Below are positions 49,952-62,200 of a stretch of DNA of 64,000 nt, one piece after another. Source of the DNA: Closterium sp. NIES-65 (taxonomy: Eukaryota; Streptophyta; Zygnematophyceae; Desmidiales; Closteriaceae); the NCBI GenBank assembly GCA_948144175.1, contig CANXME010002320.1, positions 62,001 through 126,000 on the forward strand. Reading direction: 5' to 3'. Numbering within the stretch: the first letter of the stretch is position 1; every line of letters starts with the position of its first letter. Under the pieces are notes generated by a model that was not told the origin of the DNA, ran no database searches, and saw only the letters and a program-made list of their open reading frames with translations. Both the position numbers and the translations under genes were made by a program.

Positions 49952-52143
49952 TGTTGGGTGCAAATTCACATTGCACGATCTCCTGCCGTCTGTTTGTACG
50001 AGTATGCGTATGCGAATGCATTTGGGTGTGAATGGAATGTTCTTGTGTTTATTTGCTTTCGCTATTTTCGCTTGATGCATTTGCAGGTACTCGCGCAATG
50101 TGCGCTTCGGCACAACATTGTACGCGCTATGAACAGTACAAGCAGAAAGGACGAGCTTGCAAAGGAACCCAAGATAGAAGCTTTGCGGTTCAACTTACTT
50201 AATTGTGCAGATTCCGTTCTATCCAACTCAAAATTGTACTGTTTTGTTTGGTTGAGTATAGTGTAGTAGGGCAGGCACTATAGAGGTCCAATTTAGGTGA
50301 AGGTTGGATGTTGTTTGTCTGTATCTGCATGCTACAGGGCCAGGGGAAACCAGTGGAACCAGCATTTGGCTGGTTGGGTAAAGACAAAACAGGTTCTGTC
50401 TTTAGGACCTGAACCTGGTTGTTGTTTTCCCAGGTTGGAAAAACAGAACCAGAGGTTGTTTACCAACCTACCACCTGCTGTTTTGTCCAGCCAGGCTGGT
50501 TCTGTTGCTTGGAATTATTTGGGATCATCCCTCGTTGTTCCCAGGTTGATTCCCAAGGTCCTTGCTAGCTAGAGCTATTTATTCCTTCTCTGTTTGTACC
50601 TGAACATAGTGAAATTGATTCAAGCGAATTCCTTCCTTGCTGGGATTTCCTTTCTACGCGGTGCGACGGCGGAATGCTACTCGAGTCAACGCTAGTACGC
50701 TAGTACTCCAACGCTAGGCAAACGCTGTCCAAGCCATAACTTTGTAATGGCAGAACTTTTCGCAAGGCAACTTGGCTTTTTTTAAAGCTCTTGGAGTAAG
50801 CTTCGATATAGGAAATGTTGGTGTAAGGGCCTAATAAACTCAAGCTATTAAGACTTTATCACACTTAAAAACCTCTCCTCGGGGTCACCTCCAAGGGTCC
50901 TTGGGTGCCTGGTACAAGACCAGCCCCTATCCTCAGGTCCGAGTTTGTAGAGAGAGGGATCAAGAGGGACTTAGTCAAAACAGCAAGAGTACCTTGAACG
51001 TCGCGCAGCGTATCGTGCAGACCGTAGATCGGATTAAGCTGAGAATTTACTATATCGAAGCTCACTATAAGAGCTTTAAAATAAGCCAAGTTGCCGCGCG
51101 AAAAGTTTTGCCAGTACGAAGTTATGGCTCGGACAGCGTTAGCCTAGCGTTGGAGTGCTAGCGTACTAGCGTTGACTCGGGTAGCATTCCGCCGTCGCAC
51201 CGCGTAGAAACGAAATTCCAGGAAGGGAGGAATTCGCTTGAATCAATTTCACTATATTCAGATACAAACAGAGAAGGAATAAATAGCTCTAGCTAGCAAG
51301 GACCTTGGGAATTAACCTGGGAACAACCAGGGATGATCCCAAATAATTCCAAGCAACAGAATCAACCTGGCTGGACAATATAGCAGGTGGTAGGTTGGTG
51401 AACAACCTCTGGTTCTGTTTTTCCAACCTGGGAAAACAACAACCAGGTTCAGGTCCTAAAAACAGAACCTGTTTTGTCTTTGCCCAACCAGCCAAATGCT
51501 GGTTCCGCTGGTTTCCCCTGGCCCTGTAGCATGCAGATACAGACAAACAACATCCAACCTTCACCTAAATTGTACCCCTATAGTGCCTGCCCTGCTACAC
51601 TATAGTCAACCAAACAAAACAGTACAATTTTGAGTTGGATAGAACTGAATCTGCGCAATCAAATAAGCCCAACCACAAAGCTTCCATCTTGGGTTCCTTT
51701 GCAAGCTCGTCCTTTCTGCTTGTACTGTTCATAGCGCGTACAATGTTATGCCGAAGCGCACATTGTGCGAGTATCTGCAAATGCTTCAAGCGAAAATTGC
51801 GAAAGCAAACAAACACACGAACATACCATTCACGCGCAAATGCATTCCCACACGCATACTCGTACAAACAGACGGCAGGATGTCGTGCAATGTGAATTTG
51901 CACCCAACAGGAAATTCTCAGCTTAATCCGGTCGACGGTCTACACGATACACGGCGCGACGTTCAAGGTACTCTTGCTGTTTAGACTAAGTCCCTCTTGA
52001 TCCCTCTCTCTACAAACTCGGACCTGAGGATAGAGGCTGGTCTTGTACCAGGCACCCAAGGACCCTTGGAGGTGACTCTGAAGAGAGGTTTTAAGTTTGA
52101 TTAAGTCTTTATAGCTTGAGTTTATTAGGCTCTCATACCAACA
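49952..52143 (+). mobile_element. Solo LTR of family C in C5 gag, itself interrupted
   Basis: A complete plus-strand LTR (TGTTGGGTGC...ACCAACA) of 1093 bp, once the inserted antisense LTR (50816-51909) and one copy of its duplication are taken out. Target duplication CTTGC is at 49947-49951 and 52144-52148. No internal element sequence remains, so LTR-LTR recombination removed it. Confidence 0.93.
50816..51909 (-). mobile_element. Solo LTR of family C nested in the solo LTR
   Basis: Complete 1094-bp antisense LTR (TGTTGGTGTAAGGG...GCACCCAACA on plus) with target duplication GGAAA at 50811-50815 and 51910-51914. Third level of nesting: LTR in LTR in gag. Confidence 0.94.
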
Positions 52144-52604
52144 CTTGCTGCCGGAGGTTGAGTGTGGAGCGAAGGCGTGGACGATGTTGAAGGAGCGAAG
52201 GCGTGGACCGTGTTGAAGGAGCTGCACGCCCCAACCTCTGTTGTCGCAACGTTGATGCTGGAGAGGGAGCTGTCCGGGCTGCGCCTGAGCGAAGGATAGC
52301 TGGTGCAACCTGTCCTAGACAAGGTGCGCGATCTCTACGCGAAGTTGGCGACTGAGGAATCACCTCCCGGAGTAGACCGGGTGTTTGAAGAAACTCTCTC
52401 TGCTGCCAATCAGTGGCTTCAATTCACGAGCGGATTGAGCCTGCCGCAGAACCAAATCTCGTCGACAGTCAATGGGTGCGGAAAAAGATTCTGGAAGAAG
52501 ACCTCCGTCGCTGCTATCTGAGAGGTGGAGACGACGGTAGCAGCGGCTGCGGGATACAAGGGAGCCGATATGGTAGAGGACGTGGCTTCGGTTGTGCTGG
52601 TTGC
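52144..52604 (+). pseudogene. C5 gag, second part, cut at family C LTR
   Basis: Continues gag after the nested solo LTRs: LLPEVECGAKAW-like start with a partial internal duplication (GAAGGCGTGGAC twice), then APTSVVATLMLERELS, a TAG, VQPVLDKVRDLYAKLAT, WLQFTSGLSLPQNQ, EDLRRCYLRGGDDGSSG. It stops at the Gly-rich region, where GGTGCAAA is shared between gag and the LTR start, and the following sequence is the LTR. Protease, integrase and RT of C5 are gone. Confidence 0.82.
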
Positions 52605-53694
52605 GGTGCAAATTCACATTGCACGACATCCTGCCGTCTGTTTGTACGAGTATGCGTGTGCGAATGCATTTGCGTGTAAATGGTATGTTCGTGAGTTTGT
52701 TTGCTTTCGCAATTTTCGCTTGAAGCATTTGCAGGTACTCGCACAATGTGCGCTTCGGCATAACATTGTACGCGCTATGAACAGTACAAGCAGGAAGGAC
52801 AAGCTCGCAAAGGAACCCAAGGTGGAAGCTTTGCGGTTCAACTTACTTGATTGCGCAGATTCAGTTCTATCCAACTCGAAATTGTACTGTTTCGTTTGGT
52901 TGACTATAGTGTAGCAGGGCAGGCACTATAGGGGTACAATTTAGGTGAAGGTTGGATGTTGTTTGTCTGTATCTGCATGATACAGGGCCAGGGGAAACCA
53001 GCGGAACCAGCATTTGGCTGGTTGGGCAAAGACAAAACAGGTTCTGTTTTTAGGACCTGAACCTGGTTGTTGTTTTCCCAGGTTGAAAAAACAGAACCAG
53101 AGGTTGTTTACCAACCTACTACCTGCTGTTTTGTCCAGCCAGGTTGGTTCTGTTGCTTGGAATTATTTGGGATCATCCCTAGTTGTTCCCAGATTTATTC
53201 CCAAGGTCCATGCTAGCTAGAACTTATATATTCCTTCTCTGTTTGTACCTGAATACAGTGAAATTGATTCAAGCGAATTCCTTCCTTGCTGGAATTTCAT
53301 TTCTACGCGGTGCGACGGCGGAATGCTACCCGAGTCAACGCTAGTACGCTAGCACTCCAACGCTAGGCTAACGCTGTCCGAGCCATAACTCCGTAATGGC
53401 AGAACTTTTCGCGAGGCAACTTGGCATATTTTAAAGCTCTTAGAGTGAGCTTCGATATAGGAAATTCTCAGCTTAATCCGATTGACGGTCCGCACGATAC
53501 GCTGCGCAACGTTCAAGGTACTCTTGCTGTTTTGACTTAGTCCCTCTTGATCCCTCTCTCTACAAACTCGGACCCGAGGATAGGGGCTGGTCTTGTACCA
53601 GGCACCCAAGGACCCTTGGAGGTGACCCCGAGGAGAGGTTTTAAGTGTGATAAAGTCTTAATAGCTTGAGTTTTATTAGGCCCTTACACCAACA
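52605..53694 (+). repeat. Family C LTR, 5' LTR of C6 (first five bases missing)
   Basis: Starts at GGTGCAAATTCAC, lacking TGTTG, and ends TTACACCAACA. Followed by a primer-binding site and C6 gag, so it is the C6 5' LTR. The left end is fused to C5 gag through the GGTGCAAA microhomology. Confidence 0.88.
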
Positions 53695-53697
53695 AGC

Positions 53698-53709
53698 TGG
53701 TATCTGAGC
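53698..53709 (+). other. Primer-binding site of C6
   Basis: TGGTATCTGAGC, one base different from the exact site of C1 (TGGTATCAGAGC). Confidence 0.8.
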
Positions 53710-53740
53710 TGCGTTATAGTGATCCTCGGTATAGGTAGCT

Positions 53741-56486
53741 ATGGCGGGGAACACCTCGGCGGTAGCTGGTGGATTTTCAGCCCAAGATCGTAGCGGCAGC
53801 CATGATTCTGGTGTTTCTGCGCCAAGGGGAGCGCGAACAAGCCAGGGCTCGCTGATCAAGGAGGTGCTGAAAAACTTCACCGTCGAGAAGTTCAATGGTC
53901 AGGGTTATGATGATTGGGCCTGGAAAATGCAACTTTATTTCCGTCAGATCGGTTTGCTGAAACTAATGATTGGGGAGGAGCCTAGACCGAGTGACCCCGC
54001 CCTTCAGGAAAATTGGGACGAGCGCGCCTCGGCTGGCTACTACTTGATGTCGCAGAGTTTGGAGCTGAACCAGCGTCACCACGTCATGCACCTGCTGCTG
54101 GAGGTTGAGTGTGGTCCGAAGGCGTGGACGGTGTTGAAGGAGCTGCACGCCCCTACCTCCGTCGCTGCGACGCTCATGATGGAGAGGGAGCTGTCCGCGT
54201 TGCGCCTAAGCGAGGGAGAGCCGGTACAACCCACCCTGGACAAGATGCGTGATCTCTACGCAAAGTTGGCGATCGCGGGAATCACCTACCCAGAGCAGAC
54301 CAAGTGCATGAAGATGCTCTCGCTGCTGCCGGAATCGTGGCTTCAATTCACGAGCGGATTGAGCCTGCCGCAGAACCATAGCTTGTGGACGCTCGAGTGG
54401 GTGCGGACGAAGATTCTGGAGGAGGACTTCCGTCGCCGCCAACTGAGGGGTGGAGACGACGGCAGCAGCGGCTACGGGATGCAAGGGAGCCGACGTGGCA
54501 AAGAACTTGGCTTCGGTGGTGCTGGACGCGGTGCAAAGAAAGACGACGACTCCAACGACCAACAAGGAGGTACCGGTTGGGGTCGCGGTGCGAAATCTGG
54601 ACGAGGGAGCAAGTCGGGTGCGGGTGGCAAAATGAAAGGGAGTTGCTGGTATTGTGAGAAGGAAGGGCACCCCTGGTTTTTGTGCTATAAGAAACCCGAT
54701 GGATGGACCCCCCAGAATCGTCACCAGGATGGCGGCGCGCGGAGGAACCAGAAAAACGGCGCCAACATGGTCGCTGATTCGTCCGACAACAACCCGAAGG
54801 GCAACGGCGGTGCGGAGAAGAAGAAGGAGCGCACCGCGGGCCAATTCTTCCATGTGGGAGACAAGGGGGAGCAAGGAGACGCATCTGCTAAGGTTGGAGC
54901 AGAGCTGCACCCCTTGGACTATTGGGTGTTGGTCACAGGCGCTGCTTGGACAATGACACCGCGCAAGGACCTACTGGACCACGTACAAGCTGCACAGATC
55001 AACGAGGTGCGCTCCGCCTCTGGACACGCGCTGAAGGTGGCTGGTGCAGGACGAGCTGCGTTTAAGGGAGCGGATGGCAAGCCGGTGGTGCTGCACGACG
55101 TTCTCCTTGTTCCTGAATTCAAGGCCAACCTCATCTCCCTCCGTAAGCTTGGCAAGGCTGGGGTGAGCACTAGCACGGATGGGGCACGCACTTACAAGGG
55201 GCAGCTGGGCAATCGGGTGCTTTGGGATCTGCACGAGAGTACGGACGTGTACAGATCCATGTGGCAGCTGCCGGCGCTGGCGTGGCACGGTGGGGGGCAG
55301 GCTGGAGAGGGGTCTGCATTCCAGGGGGAGTGCAACGCCGTTGGAGGGGTTGGTGTGAAAGTGTCGGCCAGATCTGGGGAGACAGATTGGGCAACTGCAC
55401 ACCGACGTTTGGGGCATGTGGGAATGCCTTTGCTGAAGCAACTGGAGAACGATGGAGCCGTTAAGGGCTTGAAGCTGAACGGACAACAACCTGATGATAA
55501 CTGTGAAATTTGCCTCCTTTCAAAGTTCACCCGTTTCCCCTTCCATAGTGTGGCTGGCAGGAGCAAAAAGCCGTTGGAGCTGGTCCACATGGACTTGGTG
55601 GGGCCGCTGCCAGTACAAGGGCACAAGGGGGAGCGGTACTTCCTAACCATGGATGACTGGAGCAGACTACTGTGGGCGTATCCGCTGAAGCAGAAAGATC
55701 ACGCCGCCTGCACGATTCGGGACGATTGGCTGCCGTTCGTGGAGAAGCAAGCGGAGTGTGTGGTGAAGCGGATTAGGACAGATCGGGGTGGTGAGTTCCT
55801 TGGAGCTGAGATGACGGCCTGGCTCAAGAAGCAGGGCATCCAGAGGGAGCTGACCACGGCTTACACCCCACAGTCCAACGGTGTAGCAGAACGGGCGAAC
55901 CGGACAATTCTGGAGACAGCTAGGGCGCTGCTCATAGAATCTGGGCTGGGCAACTTGATGTGGCCCCATGCTGTTCGGCACGCTACCGTCGCTAGGAACA
56001 GGGTACTCACAAAGGTTGGGGATGACTCGTGGGTGCCGTTGGAGAGGTGGCTTGGGAGGAAGCCGCCGGTGGACATGCTGAGGGTGTTCGGTTGCATGGC
56101 AGTCGCCCACGTCCCCAAGACCTACCGCAGTAAGTTGGGGGCGAGTGCAATCTGGGTGTGCATTTGGGGCTGGCTGCTGAGAGCAAGGGATGGCTGCTGT
56201 GGGAGCCTTCCAAGGGTGTGTTGTTTGACAGCAGGGATGTGAAGTTTGTTGAGGGCATGATGTATGGGAGCTGGGAGAAACAGCCGGAGGCCAGGGTGTC
56301 CCAGCAGATGGAGCAGATCACCATGCAGCTGGACCTGACTCCTATTGTGTGGGAGGAGGGAGAGGAGGCAGCTGCAGAGGGTGGTGATAAAGAGAAGGTG
56401 CAGGAGGCACCTGCTGGTGGAGGTGATGGTGTGGAGACTAGCGGTAGCACTAGTGGAGCTGCTGGATCCGAGGGAGGAGAGCAGCA
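53741..56486 (+). pseudogene. C6 gag, protease and integrase; RT missing
   Basis: Open for 833 codons from ATG at 53741. Gag and the zinc knuckle CWYCEKEGHPWFLC match C1. The protease site reads LVTGAAWTM, so the catalytic Asp of DTGA is Val. Integrase has HRRLGHV, HMDLVGP, FLTMDDWSR (one residue shorter than C1), RTDRGGEF and SNGVAER, all catalytic residues kept. One base lost near 56154 shifts the frame; the shifted frame continues LGLAAESKGWLLWEPS to EGGEQQ. At about 56486 the gene joins the inside of an LTR, so RT and RNase H are deleted. Confidence 0.9.
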
Positions 56487-57338
56487 GCTTACTTGATTGC
56501 GCAGATTCAGTTCTATCCAACTCGAAATTGTACTATTTTGTTTGGTTGACTATAGTGTAGCAGGGCAGGCACTATAGGGGTACAATTTAGGTGAAGGTTG
56601 GATGTTGTTTGTCTGTATCTGCATGCTACAGGGCCAGGGGAAACCAGCGGAACCAGCATTTGGCTGGTTGGGCAAAGACAAAACAGGTTCTGTTTTTAGG
56701 ACCTGAACCTGGTTGTTGTTTTCCCAGGTTGGAAAAACAGAACCAGAGGTTGTTCACCAACCTACCACCTACTATTTTGTCCAGCCAGGTTGGTTCTGTT
56801 GCTTGGAATTATTTGGGATCATCCTTGGTTGATCCCAGGTTGATTCCCAAGGTCTTTGCTAGCTAGAACTATATATTCCTTCTCTGTTTGTACCTGAATA
56901 TAGTCAATTTGATTCAAGCGAATTCCTTCCTTGCTGGAATTTCCTTTCTACGCGGTGTGACGGCGGAATGCTACCCGAGTCAACGCTAGTATGCTAGCAC
57001 TGCAACGCTAGGCTAACGCTGTCCAAGCCATAACTTCGTAATGGCAAAACTTTTCGCGAGGCAACTTGGCTTATTTTAAAGCTCTTAGAGTGAGCTTCGA
57101 TGTAGAAAATTCTCAGCTTAATCCGATTGACGGTCTGCAGGATACGCTGCGCGACGTTCTAGGTACTCTTGCTGTTTTGACTAAGTCCCTCTTGATCCCT
57201 CTCTCTACAAACTCGGACCCGAGGATAGGGGCTGGTCTTGTACGAGGCACCCAAGGACCCTTGGAGGTGACCCCGAGGAGAGGTTTTAAGTGTGAAAAAG
57301 TCGTAACAGCTTGAGTTTATTAGGCCCTTACACTAACA
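56487..57338 (+). repeat. Family C LTR, 5'-truncated (852 bp)
   Basis: Starts inside the LTR at CTTACTTGATTGCGCAG and ends TTACACTAACA (one substitution at the end). Adjoins C8 gag at GTAGC. Confidence 0.85.
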
Positions 57339-57593
57339 GTAGCGGCAGCCATGATTCTGGTGTTTCAGTGCCAAGGGGAGCGCGAACAAACCAGGGCTCG
57401 CTGGTCAAGGAGGTGCTGAAGAATTTCACCATCGAGAAGTTCAATGGTGAGGGCTATGATGATTGGGCCTGGAAAATGCAACTTTATTTCCGTCAGATCG
57501 GATTGCTGAAACTAATGATTGGGGAGGAGCCTAGACCGAATGACCCCACCTTTCAGGAAGATTGGGACGAGCGCGCCTCGGCTGGCTACTACT
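57339..57593 (+). pseudogene. C8 gag fragment between two LTRs
   Basis: 85 codons of family C gag (SGSHDSGVSVPRGARTNQGS to DERASAGYY) with no start or end. Left border is the outer end of one LTR, right border the start of another (TGCTGGGTGC). It looks like gag hit by two independent insertions of its own family. Confidence 0.82.
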
Positions 57594-58344
57594 TGCTGGG
57601 TGCAAATTCACATTGCACGACATCCTGCCGTCTGTTTGTACGAGTATGCGTGTGCGAATGCATTTCCGCGTGAATGGTATGTTCGTGTGTTTGTTTGCTT
57701 TCGCAATTTTCGCTTGAAGAATTTGCAGGTACTCGCACAATATGCGCTTCGACATAACATTGTACGCGCTATGAACAGTACAAGCAGAAAGGACGAGCTC
57801 GCTAAGGAACCTAAGATGGAAGCTTTGTGGTTTGGCTTACTTGATTGCGCAGATTCAGTTCTATCCAACTCGAAATTGTACTGTTTTGTTTGGTTAACCA
57901 AGTGTAGCCGGGCAGGCACTATAGGGGTTCAATTTAGATGAAGGTTGGATGTTTGTCTATAAATGCATGCTACAGGGCCAGGGGAAACCAGCGGAACCAG
58001 CATTTGGCTGGTTGGGCAAAGACAAAACAGGTTCTGTTTTTAGGACCTGAACCTGGTTGCTGTTTTCCCAGGTTGGAAAAACAGAACCAGAGGTTGTTCA
58101 CCAACCTACCACCTGCTATTTTGTCCAGCCAGGTTGGTTCTGTTGCTTGGAATTATTTGGGATCATCCCTAGTTGTTCCCAGGTTGATTCCCAAGGTCCT
58201 TGCTAGCTAGAGCTATTTATTCATTCTCTGTTTGTACCTGAATATAATGATATTGATTCAAGCGAATTCCTCCCTTCCTGGAATTTTGTTTCTACGCAGT
58301 GCGACGGCGGAACGCTACCCGAGTGAACGCTAGTACGCTAGCAC
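57594..58344 (+). repeat. Family C LTR, 3'-truncated (751 bp)
   Basis: Starts TGCTGGGTGCAAATTC (T to C at base 3) and breaks off at GTACGCTAGCACT, where an antisense LTR begins. Confidence 0.85.
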
Positions 58345-59219
58345 TAAGCTGAGAATTTCCTATATCGAAGCTCACTTCAAGAGCTTTAAAATAAGCCAAG
58401 TTGCCTCGCGAAAAGTTCTGCCATTACGAAGTTATGGCTCGGACAGCGTTAGCCTAGTGTTGGAGTGCTAGCGTACTAGCGTTGACTCGGGTAGCATTCC
58501 GCCGTCGCACCGCGTAGAAACGAAATTCCAGGAAGGAAGGAATTCGCTTGAATCAATTTCACTATATTCAGGTACAAACAGAGAAGGAATAAATAGCTCT
58601 AGCTAGCAAGGACCTTGGGAATCATCCTGGGAATAACCAGGGATGATCCCAAATAATTCCAAGCAACAGAACCAACCTGGCTGGACAAAATAGCAGGTGG
58701 TAGGTTGGTAAACAACCTCTGGTTCTGTTTTTCCAACCTGGGAAAACAACAACCAGGTTCAGGTCCTAAAAACAGAACCTGTTTTGTGTTTGCCCAACCA
58801 GCCAAATGCTGGTTCCACTGGTTTCCCCTGGCCTTGTAGCATGCAGATACAGACAAACAACATCCAACCTTCACCTAAATTGTACCCCTATAGTGCCTGC
58901 CCTGCTACACTATAGTCAACCAAACAAAACAGTACAATTTCGAGTTGGATAGAACTGAATCTGCGCAATCAAGTAAGCCGGACCGCAAAGCTTCCATCTT
59001 GGGTTCCTTTGCGAGCTCGTCCTTTCTGCTTGTACTGTTCATAGCGCGTACAATGTTATGCCGAAGCGCACATTGTGCGAGTACCTGCAAATGCTTCAAG
59101 CGAAAATTGCGAAAGCAAACAAACACACGAACATACCATTCACACGCAAATGCATTCGCACACGCATACTCGTACAAACAGACGGCAGGATGTCGTGCAA
59201 TGTGAATTTGCACCCAACA
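58345..59219 (-). repeat. C7 3' LTR, truncated (875 bp)
   Basis: Begins inside the LTR at TTAAGCTGAGAATTTCC and runs to the perfect end CACCCAACA (plus strand). It meets a plus-strand LTR head-on at 58344/58345. Confidence 0.88.
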
Positions 59220-59261
59220 CACTCCCCCTCAGCCTGCCGGCTGCATCCCCATCATTCCATA

Positions 59262-62200
59262 CTAGTTCATGCTCATTCCACTCATGCGCACACAACGCCA
59301 ATGAGGCTCATCCGCAAGCCTCTTGGTGAGGAAGTCTGCTGGCTGCTGGTGAGTCTTGATGTAGATCGGATTCACCGTCCCCCTCTTCACCTCTTTACGC
59401 AGCCAGTGCCACTTGATACGCATGTGCTTATTGAGCCCATGAAGCACAGCGTTCCTGGCCATCCCAAGAGCTCCTTTGCTATCACAAAACAGCGGCGTAG
59501 CAACCTTTTGCTCCTGGCCAATCTCCTCTAACAGCCTCCTCAGCCAAATCACCTCCTTCACCCCATCGAACATCGCCATGTACTCTGATTCCACAGAAGA
59601 GAGTGCTGTCTCCGTCTGCTTCTTTGACCTCCAACTAACAGGTCCTCCCCCAACTACGCAGATGTATCCTCCCACAGATGAGGAATCCTCCTTCTCAGAG
59701 GCCCACGTAGCATCGGTAAAGCAAGTGAGAAAGAGCTTGCCTTCTCCAAGCCTCTCCCCCTTCTCTTTCAGCACCTCAACCCCTTTCTGCTTCACCTGAG
59801 CAGATGCCGAGTATTGAACTCCAATGCTTGGGTGACAGTTCAGATACTTCACCACACGCTCAGCTGCATCCACCTGCTCCTCTGATGGATTCTGCACCAC
59901 CCTGGCCAGCTGCCCAACCGAGAAAGAGATGTCGGGCCTCGTGTGAACTGCTGCATACAAGAGGCTGCCCACCAAGGACTGAAATTGCTGCTGCTCCTCG
60001 GCTTCAACCCCTTCATCCTCTGCAACTTTCACAAGCTTGAATTCTGCTGGCAGGGGAGTCGCAATCTTGCGCTGATTCTCAATTCCGTACTTCTCCCCAA
60101 GCTCCTTGACGAACTTCTCCTGGTGCAGCTTCAACCACCTGTGATCCAGATCCCTCTCTACGTGCATCCCGAGGTAGTACTTTACATCCCCAAGGTTCTT
60201 GCACTTGAAGTTCTCCATCAGCTGCTGCTGCAATTCTGGATCTCATTCATGCTGCTGCTAAAGAGAAGAATGTCGTCCACATAGACCAGAAACAGCACCA
60301 GCTTCTCCCCCTCCCCCTTGAGAAAGAGGCTCTCATCACAGCTGCTGGTCCTGAATCCCATCTCCTCTAAAACAGCTGCCAACTTCTGGTACCAGCAGCG
60401 TGGCGCCTGCTTCAAGCCGTAGATGGACTTTTTCAGCTTGCACACCCTGCCCGTACCATCCTCATACCCAGGTGGCTGCGTCATGAACACCTCCTCCTCT
60501 AAACTCCCGTCGAGAAATGCCGTTGATATGTCCATCTGGATAATGAACTTCCCACTAACGGCTGCATCTGCTAACAAGACACGAAGGGTAGGGGGTTTGG
60601 CAGTGGGAGCAAAGATCTCATTGAAGTCCCGCTTCTCCTTCTGCATAAACCCCTTAGCCACCAACCTACTCTTGTAGATGGTAACCTGCCCCTTGTCGTC
60701 AGTCTTGATCCTTAGCACCCATTTGCATTGTACCGCTTTCTTTCCATCAGGCAGCACCACTAGTTCCCAAGTCCCATTCTCCAGCAGGCTCTGGTACTCA
60801 ACATCCCTAGAAGCTAGCCATTTGTCCCTATCTGGTCCAGCTAATGCCTCCTCCATGCTAGCTGGTTCCTCTGGTGCAGGGGCAAGAAAACAGTAGGCAG
60901 GTTCATCCTCCTCATCCGGGTCATAGCCATGCCGTAGAATCAGCAATGCCTCCTCAGTCCCAAGCTGCTGCTCCGCTACATCAGCTCCTGCAGTCAGCTT
61001 CTTAGTAGCCATACGGGTACGTCCTGGCCTGGAGACGGGTGTCTCCCATCTCTTGATAACGACACCCTTCGGCTTCTTAGTTTTCCCCTGCTGCTGCTCT
61101 CCTCCTTCAAATCCAGCAGCCCCATTAGTGCTACCGCTAGTCTCCACACCATCACCTCCACCAGCAGGTGCCTCTTGCACCTTCTCTTTATCACCACCCT
61201 CTGCAGCTGCCTCCTCTCCCTCCTCCCACACACTAGGAGTCAGGTCCAGCTGCATGGTGATCTGCTCCATCGGTTGGGACACCCTGGCCTCCGGCTGTTT
61301 CTCCCAGCTCCCATACATCATGCCCTCAACAAACTTCACATCCCTGCTGTCAAACAATACACCCTTGGAAGGCTCCCACAGCAGCCATCCCTTGCTCTCA
61401 GCAGCCAGCCCCAAATGCACACACCAGATTGCACTCGCCCCCAACTTACTGCGGTAGGTCTTGGGGACGTGGGCGACTGCCATGCAACCGAACACCCTCA
61501 GCATGTCCACCGGCGGCTTCCTCCCAAGCCACCTCTCCAACGGCACCCACGAGTCATCCCCAACCTTTGTGAGTACCCTGTTTCTAGCGACGGTAGCGTG
61601 CCGAACAGCATGGGGCCACATCAAGTTGCCCAGCCCAGATTCTATGAGCAGCGCCCTAGCTGTCTCCAGAATTGTCCGATTCGCCCGTTCTGCTACACCG
61701 TTGGACAGTGGGGTGTAAGCCGTGGTCAGCTCCATCTGGATGCCCTGCTTCTTGAGCCAGGCCGTCATCTCAGCTCCAAGGAACTCACCACCCCGATCTG
61801 TCCTAATCCGCTTCACCACACACTCCGCTTGCTTCTCCACGAACGGCAGCCAATCGTCCCGAATCGTGGAGGCGGCGTGATCTTTCTGCTTCAGCGGATA
61901 CGCCCACATTAGCCTGCTCCAGTCATCCACTATGGTTAGGAAATACCACTCCCCCTTGTGCCCTTGTACCGGCAGCGGCCCCACCAAGTCCATGTGGACC
62001 AGCTCCAACGGCTTTTTGCTCCTGCCAGCCACACTATGGAACGGGAAACGGATGAACTTTGAAAGGAGGCAAATTTCACAATTATCATCGGGTGGTTGTC
62101 CGTTCAGCTTCAAGCCCTTAACGGCTCCATCCTTCTCCAGCTGCTTCAGCAAAGGCATTGCCACATGCCCCAAACGTCGGTGTGCAGTTGCCCAATCTGT

